DNA from: Lachnospiraceae bacterium UBA5895
GTDB lineage: Bacteria; Bacillota; Clostridia; Lachnospirales; Lachnospiraceae
Length of the DNA stretch: 31,337 nucleotides
Assembly: GCA_002431915.1 (NCBI GenBank)
Contig: DJEP01000099.1
Location: 1 to 31,337 of the forward strand
Direction: 5' to 3'
In this document: positions 6,731 through 15,627 of the stretch, piece by piece
Layout: each line of letters starts with the position of its first letter
How positions within the stretch are numbered: position 1 is the stretch's first letter
The notes under the pieces: model-generated
The model's database searches: none
Seen by the model: the letters and a program-made list of their open reading frames with translations, nothing else
Told to the model about the DNA's origin: nothing
Translations under genes and position numbers: made by a program

Positions 6731-8152
6731 CTAGTCAGCTTGATTTGCAGAAGATTCCGTCGTCTCTGTACTGTCTCCCTCTCCGTACAGATTCTCCCGC
6801 AAGAATTTCTTGTTCGCATCGAAATCCACTTCCAGCACTGCCATCTGGCGGATCGTCGCATCCTTATAGGTGTCCTCGATGGGAATACTGTTTTGTATGA
6901 TATCGTAAGTCAGAATCTTCGGTGCCATCAGGCTCAACTGATAACACTCCGCCTGGGTCAGATTCGTGGTCAGATTCGGCATCAGACCGTCGATCAGTTC
7001 CTTCGGATTGGTCAACATTCCCTTAGGCAGCTTATGAATGACCTCTGTCAGCACCTTTCTCTGACGCTCGGTTCTGCCGAAATCCGTACCGATATAACGG
7101 TTTCTGCAATATGCCAACGCCCGGGGTCCGTTCAGATGCACCATGCCTCCGGACAGATCCTCGAAATAGTCCGTTCCTTCCGGTCTTCCCAGTAAAATAT
7201 TATATTCCACAAGATAGCCGTTTACGTATTCCACTTCTTTTGAGGTCAGCTCCAGATCCACACCGCCGACCGCATCTACAAGATTCGCAAATGCTTCAAA
7301 ATTCACCAGCACGTAACGGCTGATATGAATGTCAAAATTCTGCTCAATGGTCTCCATCAGCAATTCTGCGCCGCCATAGGAGTATGCCGCATTCAGTCGA
7401 TTCCCCTTATGTCCCGGAATATCCACGTACATATCGCGGAGCAGGGATGTCATGTAGATCTTCTTCGTCTTGTTGCTGATGGACAGCAGGATCATGGCAT
7501 CGGACCTGCCGTCCTCCCCGTTCTCACGGGAATCGTTACCGATCAGCAGGATATTCGTGACACCTTCTTCCTTCATGGGAGAGCCTGCCACGGATTCGAT
7601 CTCTTCGTAATTCATCTCGGCATAGACCTTGCCCACCAGAACATACAGCCCTGCTGCCAGGAATACAATGATCAACGCCGCTGCGATCAGAAAGCGTTTA
7701 AATCCGGATTTCTTCTTAGGTGCTTTCTTTCGAGATTTCGCAGATTTCTTCCCCTGAGTTCTGCTTTGCTCATTCCTCTCGGACTCTCTGCGCTGTGTCT
7801 GGCGTCCTGTCTGTCTCTGCGGCTGGCATTCGGACTCTCTGCGTCTGGTCTGCTGTTCCCGGCGCTGTGACTGTCTCCTGCGATACGCGGGATCATCCCA
7901 GTCCTCCGCGTACTCATCCTCTCTTCCTCGTCTACCGGATCCGATCACATCCAGTTCCTCCTCTTCCTCGTCATCCTCACTCATGTCAAACATCTGCGGA
8001 GCCGGACGCTCTGCCGCCTGCCGTTCTGTCCCGGTCTTACGGTTGCCGGATCCGGATGTCTGCATTTCCTCTATCTCCTGTTGTAAAAAGGCTTCCAGCC
8101 CCTTTTGTATATCTTCCATCTCCTGAATGGAGTCACGCTCTCTGTCGCTCAT
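6731..8152 (-). CDS. LytR-CpsA-Psr (LCP) family cell-envelope protein
   Basis: A 473-residue membrane protein with an unusually long cytoplasmic N-terminus: an acidic stretch, then an Arg/Gln/Ser-rich tract and a Lys patch (about 75-155). A single transmembrane helix (about 160-180) precedes an extracellular LCP domain with NILLIGNDSR, RSDAMILLSI, LLRDMYVDIPG, NRLNAAYSYGG and GRTERQRKVL, the arginines and aspartates that handle polyprenyl-pyrophosphate. LCP enzymes attach secondary wall polymers to peptidoglycan. The start at 8152 is preferred because GAGG lies 6 nt upstream; in-frame ATG (8164) and GTG (8170) starts lack one. A candidate promoter (GTGACG-N17-TATCCT) lies about 70 nt further upstream. 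Confidence 0.9.
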   Translation of the reverse strand: MSDRERDSIQEMEDIQKGLEAFLQQEIEEMQTSGSGNRKTGTERQAAERPAPQMFDMSEDDEEEEELDVIGSGRRGREDEYAEDWDDPAYRRRQSQRREQQTRRRESECQPQRQTGRQTQRRESERNEQSRTQGKKSAKSRKKAPKKKSGFKRFLIAAALIIVFLAAGLYVLVGKVYAEMNYEEIESVAGSPMKEEGVTNILLIGNDSRENGEDGRSDAMILLSISNKTKKIYMTSLLRDMYVDIPGHKGNRLNAAYSYGGAELLMETIEQNFDIHISRYVLVNFEAFANLVDAVGGVDLELTSKEVEYVNGYLVEYNILLGRPEGTDYFEDLSGGMVHLNGPRALAYCRNRYIGTDFGRTERQRKVLTEVIHKLPKGMLTNPKELIDGLMPNLTTNLTQAECYQLSLMAPKILTYDIIQNSIPIEDTYKDATIRQMAVLEVDFDANKKFLRENLYGEGDSTETTESSANQAD

Positions 8153-8168
8153 ATTGTACCTCATTTCC

Positions 8169-8188
8169 ACGTACCGACGCAGGTACGT
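8169..8188 (-). promoter_or_regulatory. Perfect dyad just upstream of LCP start
   Basis: ACGTACC (8169-8175) and GGTACGT (8182-8188) form 7-bp perfect arms with a 6-bp loop, 17-36 nt upstream of the chosen LCP start codon. It could be an operator or an mRNA hairpin near the ribosome site. No T-run follows, so it is not a terminator. Confidence 0.4.
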
Positions 8189-8310
8189 TCCTTAAGTCTA
8201 TCTCCTATTCGTTTACTAGGATACCACACTCCCCCGCATTCGTCACGGCAGAATTCTTTAATATTTGCTTAAATGTTGTCCTCAAAATCTTAAGCGTATA
8301 GAGTCTGTCA

Positions 8311-8348
8311 CAAAAAAGACTATCTGCGGATATTTTCCACAGATAGTC
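8311..8348 (-). terminator. Intrinsic terminator after kinase-like gene
   Basis: On the minus strand GACTATCTG.GGA / TCC.CAGATAGTC forms a 9+3 bp stem (one mismatch) followed at once by TTTTTTG. It lies 40 nt past the stop of the cytidylate-kinase-like gene and would end the transporter-kinase operon before the LCP gene. Confidence 0.85.
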
Positions 8349-8387
8349 TCTGCATTTTTGTTAAATTATGTTTCCTGCTCAGCAACA

Positions 8388-8987
8388 TTACTTATGAGCA
8401 ATTCTCGCGTCTATGTAGTTCTTCAGAGACTCCACAGTCTCCTCCACACCCAGCTTGCTGCTGTTGATGGACAGATCGTAGTTACGGGAGTCGCCCCATT
8501 TTACCTTACAATGACTGTTATGATAATATTTTCTGCGGCGATCCTTCTCGATCATACGCTCCTCCGCATGACGGGCATCCAGCTCATAAATCCGCATAAC
8601 ACGTTTGATCTTGGCTTCTTTATCTCCCAACACGAAGATGGAGATCAGGTTGGGATTGTCCTTCAGCACGATCTCGGAGCAACGTCCTACAATCACGAAG
8701 GATTCTCCTGCCTCTGCCTTTTTCTTAATGTAATCGAACTGCATCCTGGCCACATTGTCTGCCGGAGAGCTGTTCATTCCCATTACGCTTCTGTACAGGA
8801 ATTTGTTACGTCTCATTTCATCGAACTCTGCCAGTTCCTTGCTGCTCACGTTCATGCTTGCAGCCACCTCGTCTAACAGGTTGTGATCGTACATCGGCAG
8901 CTTGTAATACTCCGCCAGCTTCTGTGCGATCTCATGTCCGCCGCTGCCGTACTCACGGCCGACGGAGATAATCAGTTGTTCACTCAT
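8388..8987 (-). CDS. Cytidylate kinase-like family protein
   Basis: The 199-residue protein starts MSEQLIISVGREYGSGGHEIA, where GREYGSGGHEI is the P-loop variant of the cytidylate-kinase-like (AAA_26) family common in Clostridia. SFVIVGRCSEIVLKD and an Arg-rich lid (RMIEKDRRRKYYHN) also fit. True CMP kinases are larger, usually about 220 residues, and have a nucleotide-binding insert; this branch has no firmly known substrate. GGAGGG lies 8 nt upstream. It is 21 bp downstream of the transporter gene on the same strand and probably shares its transcript. Confidence 0.87.
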   Translation of the reverse strand: MSEQLIISVGREYGSGGHEIAQKLAEYYKLPMYDHNLLDEVAASMNVSSKELAEFDEMRRNKFLYRSVMGMNSSPADNVARMQFDYIKKKAEAGESFVIVGRCSEIVLKDNPNLISIFVLGDKEAKIKRVMRIYELDARHAEERMIEKDRRRKYYHNSHCKVKWGDSRNYDLSINSSKLGVEETVESLKNYIDARIAHK

Positions 8988-9008
8988 GGGTCTGCCCTCC
9001 TTATGGCT

Positions 9009-10367
9009 TTATAGGTATCTCGCGTAGATCATCAACATGGAGATTCCTACTACTATTATAGTCGCAGGTGCCATAACTTTGCAATATTTTCCCCACTTAA
9101 TCATATGACCGGCCTTCGCTGCGGTAGCAATACCTACCACATTGGCAGATGCGCCGATAGGGGTTGCGCTTCCGCCGATGTCGGTACCCATAGCCAGTGC
9201 CCATGCCAGAATGGACAGATCCACACCCTGGGTAGCAGACAGACTGCTGATGATAGGGATCATCGTTGCTGCAAAAGGAATATTATCTACAAATGCGCTG
9301 GCGATTGCAGAGATCCACAGGATAATCGCGATCATCAGCATCAGATTGCCGTTGCTGATGTCTCCGATGAAATTTGCCATGACTTTCAGGATACCGGTCT
9401 GCTCCAGACCACCGACTACCATGAACAGTCCGATGAAGAACAGCAGTGTCTTATAATCGATCTGCTTGATCAGCTTCAGTGCATCCTTACCTGCGGCGAT
9501 CAACGTTACGATAGAGATAAATACGCCGATGCAGGATACGGTCAGTCCGGTCTGCGCATGGGTAACTAACAGTACTACCGCACACAGGAAAATAACGGTG
9601 CTGATGATGAATCCCTTTTTATCGGTAATTGTCTCGGAAGGATCCGGATAGGTCTGATTGCTGCCGGCTGCCGCTGCCTCGCTGGCGCGCAGCTCCTTGT
9701 GAAATACCAGATAAAAATACAATACGACTACAATCAGGGAAATGCCTGCGATCACACCGGTGTTCGTCAGGAAATCCGTGAAGGAATATCCCAGGGAAGT
9801 ACCGATGATGATGTTAGGGGGATCTCCGCACATGGTAGCGGATCCGCCCAGATTCGCGCAGAACACTTCCGCCAGGATCATAGGCACCGGATTGAACTTC
9901 AACAGCTGTGCCAGTTCAATGGTGACTGCTGCCAGGAACAGAATTACGGTAATACTGTCAATAAACATTGCCAAAACACCGGATAATACCATAAAAGTGA
10001 CAAACAGCGGTATCACCTTATACTTGACCATCTTGGCAAGGCGCATGCAGAGCCAGCGGAAAAATCCGACTCTCGCCATTCCCTCTACCATGATCATCAT
10101 TCCAGCTACGAATACGATTGTCTCCCAGTTGATGCCACTGGAAGCCTCCGCGGACTGTCCCGCCATATACCAGAAATGACTTGTGAAAAAGCTGCCTAAA
10201 TTTAACGTCTCCAACACTGCGCTCATACTGTGCATTCCCAATCCGAACACCAGAACCAGTGTCAGCAGGCCGCAGCCCAATGTGATAATGTGTCTCTCCC
10301 ATACTTCCAGAACAATCAATACAAACATCGCCAGAAATATGACTACTGCAAGTATTTGTGCTATCAC
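9009..10367 (-). CDS. ArsB/NhaD-type (SLC13-like) ion transporter
   Basis: The 452-residue polytopic membrane protein has about 11-12 hydrophobic segments and two inverted-repeat signature motifs, MFIDSITVILFLAA...NLGGSATMCGDPPNIIIG and AFVDNIPFAATM...GTDIGGSATPIGASANVVG. These are diagnostic of the ion transporter superfamily holding ArsB, NhaD and citrate permeases. The substrate (Na+/H+, arsenite or a carboxylate) cannot be chosen from sequence. The start is taken as GTG at 10367 because AGGAGG sits 8 nt upstream; the in-frame ATG at 10388 would place that Shine-Dalgarno inside the gene. It has its own promoter at 10502-10530. Confidence 0.88.
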   Translation of the reverse strand: MIAQILAVVIFLAMFVLIVLEVWERHIITLGCGLLTLVLVFGLGMHSMSAVLETLNLGSFFTSHFWYMAGQSAEASSGINWETIVFVAGMMIMVEGMARVGFFRWLCMRLAKMVKYKVIPLFVTFMVLSGVLAMFIDSITVILFLAAVTIELAQLLKFNPVPMILAEVFCANLGGSATMCGDPPNIIIGTSLGYSFTDFLTNTGVIAGISLIVVVLYFYLVFHKELRASEAAAAGSNQTYPDPSETITDKKGFIISTVIFLCAVVLLVTHAQTGLTVSCIGVFISIVTLIAAGKDALKLIKQIDYKTLLFFIGLFMVVGGLEQTGILKVMANFIGDISNGNLMLMIAIILWISAIASAFVDNIPFAATMIPIISSLSATQGVDLSILAWALAMGTDIGGSATPIGASANVVGIATAAKAGHMIKWGKYCKVMAPATIIVVGISMLMIYARYL

Positions 10368-10407
10368 TTTTCCTGCCTCCTCGTACATTTTTCATTTGTC
10401 TTTATTA

Positions 10408-10492
10408 AGCATTTTTAGTCTCGCTTTTTCCTTTTATTTTCTTGATTTTTCTTAAAAATTAAGGGTTTTTCGCACCTTTCGACTAAAACGCT
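10408..10492 (-). promoter_or_regulatory. Candidate structured leader RNA of transporter operon
   Basis: On the minus strand a long-range helix pairs 10481-10492 (AGCGTTTTAGTC read on that strand) with 10408-10420 (GACTAAAAATGCT): 12 bp with one bulged A. It encloses about 60 nt that include a small CTTAA/TTAAG hairpin. The helix would begin within a few nucleotides of the predicted transcript start (about 10495) and end about 30 nt before the Shine-Dalgarno, a riboswitch-like position. The interior is A-rich and I recognise no known class. Confidence 0.4.
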
Positions 10493-10501
10493 CAAGATAT
10501 G

Positions 10502-10530
10502 ATTTTATCCGAAATAGAGGCAGAAGTCAA
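10502..10530 (-). promoter_or_regulatory. Sigma-A promoter of transporter-kinase operon
   Basis: On the minus strand TTGACT (10525-10530), 17-bp spacer, TAAAAT (10502-10507): 5/6 matches in each box with ideal spacing. It gives a leader of about 130 nt before the GTG start at 10367. Confidence 0.8.
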
Positions 10531-10610
10531 TTCTTCTTCCAGTTTCTATGCATAAATATTCCGTTAAGGTTCCGTCTGGATATTTTCTCCCGAAATACGG
10601 TTCTGCGGAA

Positions 10611-12659
10611 TCATTCATGAAACGACTGCAGACTCTCCTTTAGCTTTAAGGAAATCTGGTCACAGATGTTAATCATGGTATTGATTTCATCTAATGATTT
10701 TACACAATTTGATGTATAATCCACTATTTCCTGAATGCTGGTGCTGTTTTCATCCATGGTTGCAGAAATATGCAGAATACTATGATCCATGTCCGAAAAC
10801 GAGGTACGAAGCTGATCTGCATGTCCGGCAAACTTGTTCATCATCGACGATATCTGTATTGCATCCGTACGATACTTCTCAGCAATGTTTAAAAAGAATG
10901 CATAATCTTTGATCACGGAATCATCAACAAATTGCAACAGCTGCCCGGCATCCTGACTCAGGCTGTCCACCGCCCCCATGACAGCAGTGCTTATGTGGTT
11001 TATGTTGGCTGCGGCATCCTGACATTTTTCTGCAAGCACCCGGATTTCCGAAGCAACAACAGCAAATCCTTTTCCTGCTTCTCCGGCTCTTGCCGCCTCA
11101 ATAGAAGCATTTAACGATAAAAGATTTGTCTGTTCAGAAATATTCATAATTTCCTCTGTCAGTATGCTGATCCCTGAGGCTTTGCCGCTTTCCTCAAGGG
11201 ATTGAGTAAGTTTGTTTCGAATACCTGCCAGCATTTCCAAGGCCGTCTTCTGGCCGGTTTCAGCATTTCTGGATAATTCTTCCGCCTTGTCACGCATATC
11301 TGTGGTATATAAATTACCCTCTCTGGCAAAATCAGCAATTGCAGTTGCAAAAGTAAGATTCTTTGCGGAATTATCCTTTAATGTATCAGCAGCCGCAGTA
11401 ACCTCACCGATTCCACCGGCGAATTGTTGCAGATTTCCAGACACATTTCTAATGTTCGTCTCTGCCAGATGGGTACTTTCCGATACTTTCTGTACCATAT
11501 CTTTAAGTTGAAACGAATGCTGCTCCAGCTGACCCAGAATCTTCTGCAGACTGGACGACAGGGAAAAAATAGAGTCTTTTAAATGTTTTACTTCGCAAGT
11601 CTTCTGATATGCAAGTTTTCTGTTCACTGATACAGCTTTTCCCTGAATCAGCTGTGCTGCCTGTGCATCAATCCACCTTACCATGGAATTAATCTTTGAC
11701 GATAAGGAAAAGGCTCCCCATAATCCCATAATGCACAGCAGCAGGATAGATGACAGCATGGCATAGAGTAATCCTTCTATCAGTGAAAATGCCTCCCTGA
11801 TGGGTGTAACAATGCAAATAGACATCCCGTTAATTCCCAGCGGACAATAAGAATAGAACATTGTACTGCCATTTTCAATTGCAATTTTGCTACCGCTTTC
11901 TCCATTGATCATGGCATTATAAACCTGCTTTAATTCTTCCGGAATACTATGATAGAATTCAACGGCTTCTTCGTCCTTTTCATCCGGAACACCGTAGCAT
12001 CTCTGCATAACTATGGAAGAGTCCGGATGTGCTGACAGGGTGCCGTCGGAATTCAGCATGAATGCATATCCATTTTTGTAAAATTGATAACGGTTCAGTA
12101 TATCAGTAATACATTCCAGACGCAAATAGCCTATCAGTACGCCTACCTTTTTTTCTCCACGGTAGACGGGTGTTCCAATTCCCAGCACGGCTCTTCCTGT
12201 GCTGACAGAAATGGTCGGCTCGCTGATAACGGTCTTTCCTGATTTCCAAGGCTTTGCAAAAGCTTCTTCCCTGCTGATGGAATATCCATGTCCTTCTTTC
12301 CCCTCTGTATGCGCCTGCTCAGTACCATATTGATTTGCCACAACAAAATGTGACCATACATCCGATCCCTCCTGTTCCATAAGCTCTTGGAGGTAAGGCT
12401 CTGCCTGCGTATAGTCCAACGTGATCACAGCCTCCTGCATGGCTGCTGTTTCTACAATGGAAACATATTTTTCCAGAGTGATCCGCATCTGACTGCTGAG
12501 CTGCGATGCATATATAATATTTTTATGCTCTGTTTCGTTTTTTACGGATAACGTAATATAACAAAAAATAACTGCCAGCACTAAAAAAAAAGGAAGCAGA
12601 AAGGTAATGGATAAGTCCCCCAGCAATGCGCTTTTTAGAGTTTTTTTCCGTTTTATCAT
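10611..12659 (-). CDS. Methyl-accepting chemotaxis protein with Cache-type sensor
   Basis: A 682-residue chemoreceptor. A transmembrane helix (about 15-38) leads into a large extracellular double-Cache-like domain (about 45-300; motifs SEPTISVSTGRAVLGIGTPVY, GYAFMLNSDGTLSAHPD), then a second helix (about 305-330) and the cytoplasmic signalling region with the conserved tip SEQTNLLSLNASIEAARAGE (about 480-500). Cache domains bind small ligands such as amino or organic acids. The start at 12659 is chosen because GGAGG lies 11 nt upstream and the protein then begins MIKRKKTLK before the first helix; the reading from 12755 adds 32 residues with no ribosome site. It is downstream of the GH3 gene by about 110 nt. 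Its ligand is unknown. Confidence 0.92.
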   Translation of the reverse strand: MIKRKKTLKSALLGDLSITFLLPFFLVLAVIFCYITLSVKNETEHKNIIYASQLSSQMRITLEKYVSIVETAAMQEAVITLDYTQAEPYLQELMEQEGSDVWSHFVVANQYGTEQAHTEGKEGHGYSISREEAFAKPWKSGKTVISEPTISVSTGRAVLGIGTPVYRGEKKVGVLIGYLRLECITDILNRYQFYKNGYAFMLNSDGTLSAHPDSSIVMQRCYGVPDEKDEEAVEFYHSIPEELKQVYNAMINGESGSKIAIENGSTMFYSYCPLGINGMSICIVTPIREAFSLIEGLLYAMLSSILLLCIMGLWGAFSLSSKINSMVRWIDAQAAQLIQGKAVSVNRKLAYQKTCEVKHLKDSIFSLSSSLQKILGQLEQHSFQLKDMVQKVSESTHLAETNIRNVSGNLQQFAGGIGEVTAAADTLKDNSAKNLTFATAIADFAREGNLYTTDMRDKAEELSRNAETGQKTALEMLAGIRNKLTQSLEESGKASGISILTEEIMNISEQTNLLSLNASIEAARAGEAGKGFAVVASEIRVLAEKCQDAAANINHISTAVMGAVDSLSQDAGQLLQFVDDSVIKDYAFFLNIAEKYRTDAIQISSMMNKFAGHADQLRTSFSDMDHSILHISATMDENSTSIQEIVDYTSNCVKSLDEINTMINICDQISLKLKESLQSFHE

Positions 12660-12769
12660 ATGATTGTTTTCCTCCGCTTCCAAATAATTATAAACAGTAC
12701 TGTATTCAGTATAATTTCTTGAAAAACAGAGTTCTATCAATCTCAGGTAAAACAAATGTAAAAGACTGA

Positions 12770-15589
12770 TTAAGTCATATCGCTCCGAAAGCTTTCCTTA
12801 TCGTTCTTCCCCACATACCGTAAAAACATGCGGTGCATCTCGATGCCGCTTTCTCCGAAATACAGCTTCATGTACTTCTCGCCATCCTGCCGAATCGGCA
12901 GAATCACGAACTGTTCCACGATTTTACCTTCCGTACCGTTGATGGTCACGGTCTGCTGTAACGTATTGTTCAGAAATACGGAGATGGGCAACTGTGACAG
13001 AGGACCGGTAGTGGAACTCATCCGGAATACCAGTTCATATCGTCCAACCTTAGGGAACCTCAGCTGATATACCGCACTGGTGCCCTTTTTCGTAGTCAGC
13101 TTCTCTAATGGAAGTTCTATCTCTTCTCCCGTCTTCGGTTCCGGCAGTTCCAGGCGGGCCAGCACCTGTCCGCTGTCCCCGGCACCCTCGGTGCTTACCG
13201 GGCTGTGAAGTTCCGTGCACTCCTCTTCCTCTCTGCCAAGCAGTCTGTCCATAGCGGCGCAGTGCAGCAGGAACCGACAAATGTTTGCCGCATTCCGCAT
13301 AATCTGTGCTCTGGTCAGTCTGCCGTCCGCCAGCCCTTCCGCAGTATTATCCCTGCCGGAATTGGATGCTGCATCGGTCACGACCATATAGATGTCATTC
13401 TGTGCCCGTACCATGGGAATCGTCTGGCTCTTGGAACCGGCCTCTCCCTCCTCATTGATCTTCGCCCACCAGTCGGTCATAACAATGCCCTGATAGCCCC
13501 ATTCTTTACGGAGAATAGTGGTCAAAAGATCATAGCTGCCTGCGGTCCACAGTCCGTTTACCGGTCCATAGGTGGACATGATGCTGTAGGCTCCGCCCTG
13601 CTTTACCGCTATTTCAAATCCTCTCAAATAAATCTCCCGTAACGCTCTTTCGGATACGATAGCATTGGCATCGTGCCGCTTAAATTCCTGATTGTTACAT
13701 GCAAAATGTTTGATGGTACCGGTAACACCGTACTTCCCCATGCCGATAAGCTGTGCTACCGCCATGGTACCGGTGAGGTAAGGGTCCTCTGAAAAATACT
13801 CAAAATTCCGTCCGTTCAGCGGATTCCTGTGAATGTTGATGCCGGGTCCTAAGAGGGAGTCGATCTTGTTCTTACGAAGCTCCATACCCTCCATCTCGTA
13901 CAGTTCTTCCACCAATTCCGGATCAAAGGTGCAGGCCAGCAATGTACCATTCGGCAGTGCATAAGCCATAGTCCCACAGTCCATGCGGATACCGGAAGGT
14001 CCGTCGGAGCAGCATGCCACCGGGATTCCGAACTGTGTCAGAGAATCCGTCACGCCGCCGAAGGCTGCTGCCGTTCCGGGCGTTACTTTCGGAGAACACA
14101 TGCCTTCTCCGCGGGTCATACAGATCAGATCTTCGTCTGACATCTGTGTCAGGAACTGATCCAGTGTAATCTTTTTATCATAAACATCTGCTAATTTCCA
14201 TCCCTGATCACCTATGTATTCGCTCTGCGTAGGTCTCTCGGTCTGAATTCGCTCTGCCAGGTCTACTGTCCGCAGGGGAACATCCTCCCAGTTAGCTATG
14301 GCGTGGTTATTCTCTCCGAAAAAGAAAGGTTTTAAGCGCTTAAATGCCTGTACAGGCGCCAGTGCTTCTGTGACGGTCCGCACGATCTGAAGTTCAGATA
14401 AAGTAACTTTTCCGACCTTTTTCGCGCTCCGCACATCCGTACCTACATAGATGATATAGTCTCCTTCTTCCAGCACATAACTGGATTTGTGTCCGGTGAC
14501 ACCACTGTCATCATAGGATGCGAACTCTGTCAGTTCCGTCTTCAGGATCAGTTCTTCGCTCTCTCCGGGCTTCAGTTCTTCCGTCTTAGCGTAAGCTGCC
14601 AGCTGACGCAGGGGCTTGCCTAATTTTCCCTGGGGTGCCTCCAGATACAGCTGCATGGTCTCTCTGCCGGAGACTCCGCCTACATTCGTGACTTTCACAA
14701 TGGCTGTCACAGTGTTTCCCTGCACTGCCAGTCCCATGGTCTCTGTCTGGAACTTCGTATAGGACAGACCGAAGCCAAATGGGTACTTCACCTTATCCCT
14801 GGCGAAAGTCTCAAAATAGCGATAGCCTACATAAATATCCTCCGTATAGAAATTCTCCACCGGATCTCCGAAGTTCTCCGTGGAAGGATAATCCTCAATA
14901 TCCTCTGCGATGGTATCGCTGAGTTTACCACCGGGATTCACCTTACCCGTCAGGACATCAGCGCAGGCTCTGCCGCCTTCCTGACCGCCCTGCCATACAT
15001 ACAGGACTGCCTGGGGTGCGTAATGGTCAACCCACTTCATATCCATGATATTGCCCACATTCAGTACGACAATCGTCCGGGTAAAAGCATGGCAGACATT
15101 CCGGAGTATCTCTTCCTCCGCTGCGGTCAACAGATAACTGCCCTCTGTGGCGCTGTTATCCTTGTCCTCACCGGCGGTACGACCGATGACTACGATCGCC
15201 AAATCCGACATTTCTGCTGCCTGCGCCGCAAGTTCTGCGCTTACCGGCATCTCTTCCTGATTCCAGGGCTCCATTGCCCAGCCTTCTCCTACATCAAAAG
15301 GATGACTCTGCAGCCACTCTCTGTACTGTGCTTCCAGTACTTCATTCACCTGCACGATTCCATCTTCTTTCAGACTGTCCGTAATATTCGTGACGTAGGG
15401 GGCGTTCACCATGCCGCCGGAGCCGGTGCCGCTCTTATAATGCTCGAACTGTGTTCTGCCGAAGATCGACACTCTCTGTCCCTTACGCAAGGGCAGGACA
15501 TCTCCATCATTCCGCAACAGCACACTTCCTTCTGCCGCCACGCGTCTTGCCAGCTCTGCGTACTTCTTATAATCCAGTGTATATTTCAT
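12770..15589 (-). CDS. Beta-glucosidase, GH3, permuted domain order
   Basis: The 939-residue enzyme has the usual GH3 domains in reversed order. The C-type alpha/beta domain comes first (EGSVLLRNDGDVLPL near residue 20, then a FnIII-like part around 300-400), and the catalytic TIM-barrel domain second (about 450-720), with TIKHFACNNQE near 627 and the nucleophile Asp in VMTDWW near 704. A C-terminal beta-sandwich (about 800-930) may bind sugar. This BA arrangement is known from Ruminococcus and Butyrivibrio glucosidases. The likely reaction is release of terminal beta-linked glucose or a related sugar. There is no signal peptide, so it acts on imported oligosaccharides. AAGGAG lies 12 nt before the ATG. 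No sugar transporter is in the window. Confidence 0.93.
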   Translation of the reverse strand: MKYTLDYKKYAELARRVAAEGSVLLRNDGDVLPLRKGQRVSIFGRTQFEHYKSGTGSGGMVNAPYVTNITDSLKEDGIVQVNEVLEAQYREWLQSHPFDVGEGWAMEPWNQEEMPVSAELAAQAAEMSDLAIVVIGRTAGEDKDNSATEGSYLLTAAEEEILRNVCHAFTRTIVVLNVGNIMDMKWVDHYAPQAVLYVWQGGQEGGRACADVLTGKVNPGGKLSDTIAEDIEDYPSTENFGDPVENFYTEDIYVGYRYFETFARDKVKYPFGFGLSYTKFQTETMGLAVQGNTVTAIVKVTNVGGVSGRETMQLYLEAPQGKLGKPLRQLAAYAKTEELKPGESEELILKTELTEFASYDDSGVTGHKSSYVLEEGDYIIYVGTDVRSAKKVGKVTLSELQIVRTVTEALAPVQAFKRLKPFFFGENNHAIANWEDVPLRTVDLAERIQTERPTQSEYIGDQGWKLADVYDKKITLDQFLTQMSDEDLICMTRGEGMCSPKVTPGTAAAFGGVTDSLTQFGIPVACCSDGPSGIRMDCGTMAYALPNGTLLACTFDPELVEELYEMEGMELRKNKIDSLLGPGINIHRNPLNGRNFEYFSEDPYLTGTMAVAQLIGMGKYGVTGTIKHFACNNQEFKRHDANAIVSERALREIYLRGFEIAVKQGGAYSIMSTYGPVNGLWTAGSYDLLTTILRKEWGYQGIVMTDWWAKINEEGEAGSKSQTIPMVRAQNDIYMVVTDAASNSGRDNTAEGLADGRLTRAQIMRNAANICRFLLHCAAMDRLLGREEEECTELHSPVSTEGAGDSGQVLARLELPEPKTGEEIELPLEKLTTKKGTSAVYQLRFPKVGRYELVFRMSSTTGPLSQLPISVFLNNTLQQTVTINGTEGKIVEQFVILPIRQDGEKYMKLYFGESGIEMHRMFLRYVGKNDKESFRSDMT

Positions 15590-15627
15590 ATGCCTGTCTG
15601 CTCCTTCCTGTCGAATTTTTATATATT

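Noticed and set aside
8382..8396. AGCAACATTACTTATGAGC-like partial match to the 31-bp recombination site
   Set aside because: Only about 8 contiguous bases match and there is no dyad; it lies at the end of a conserved gene.
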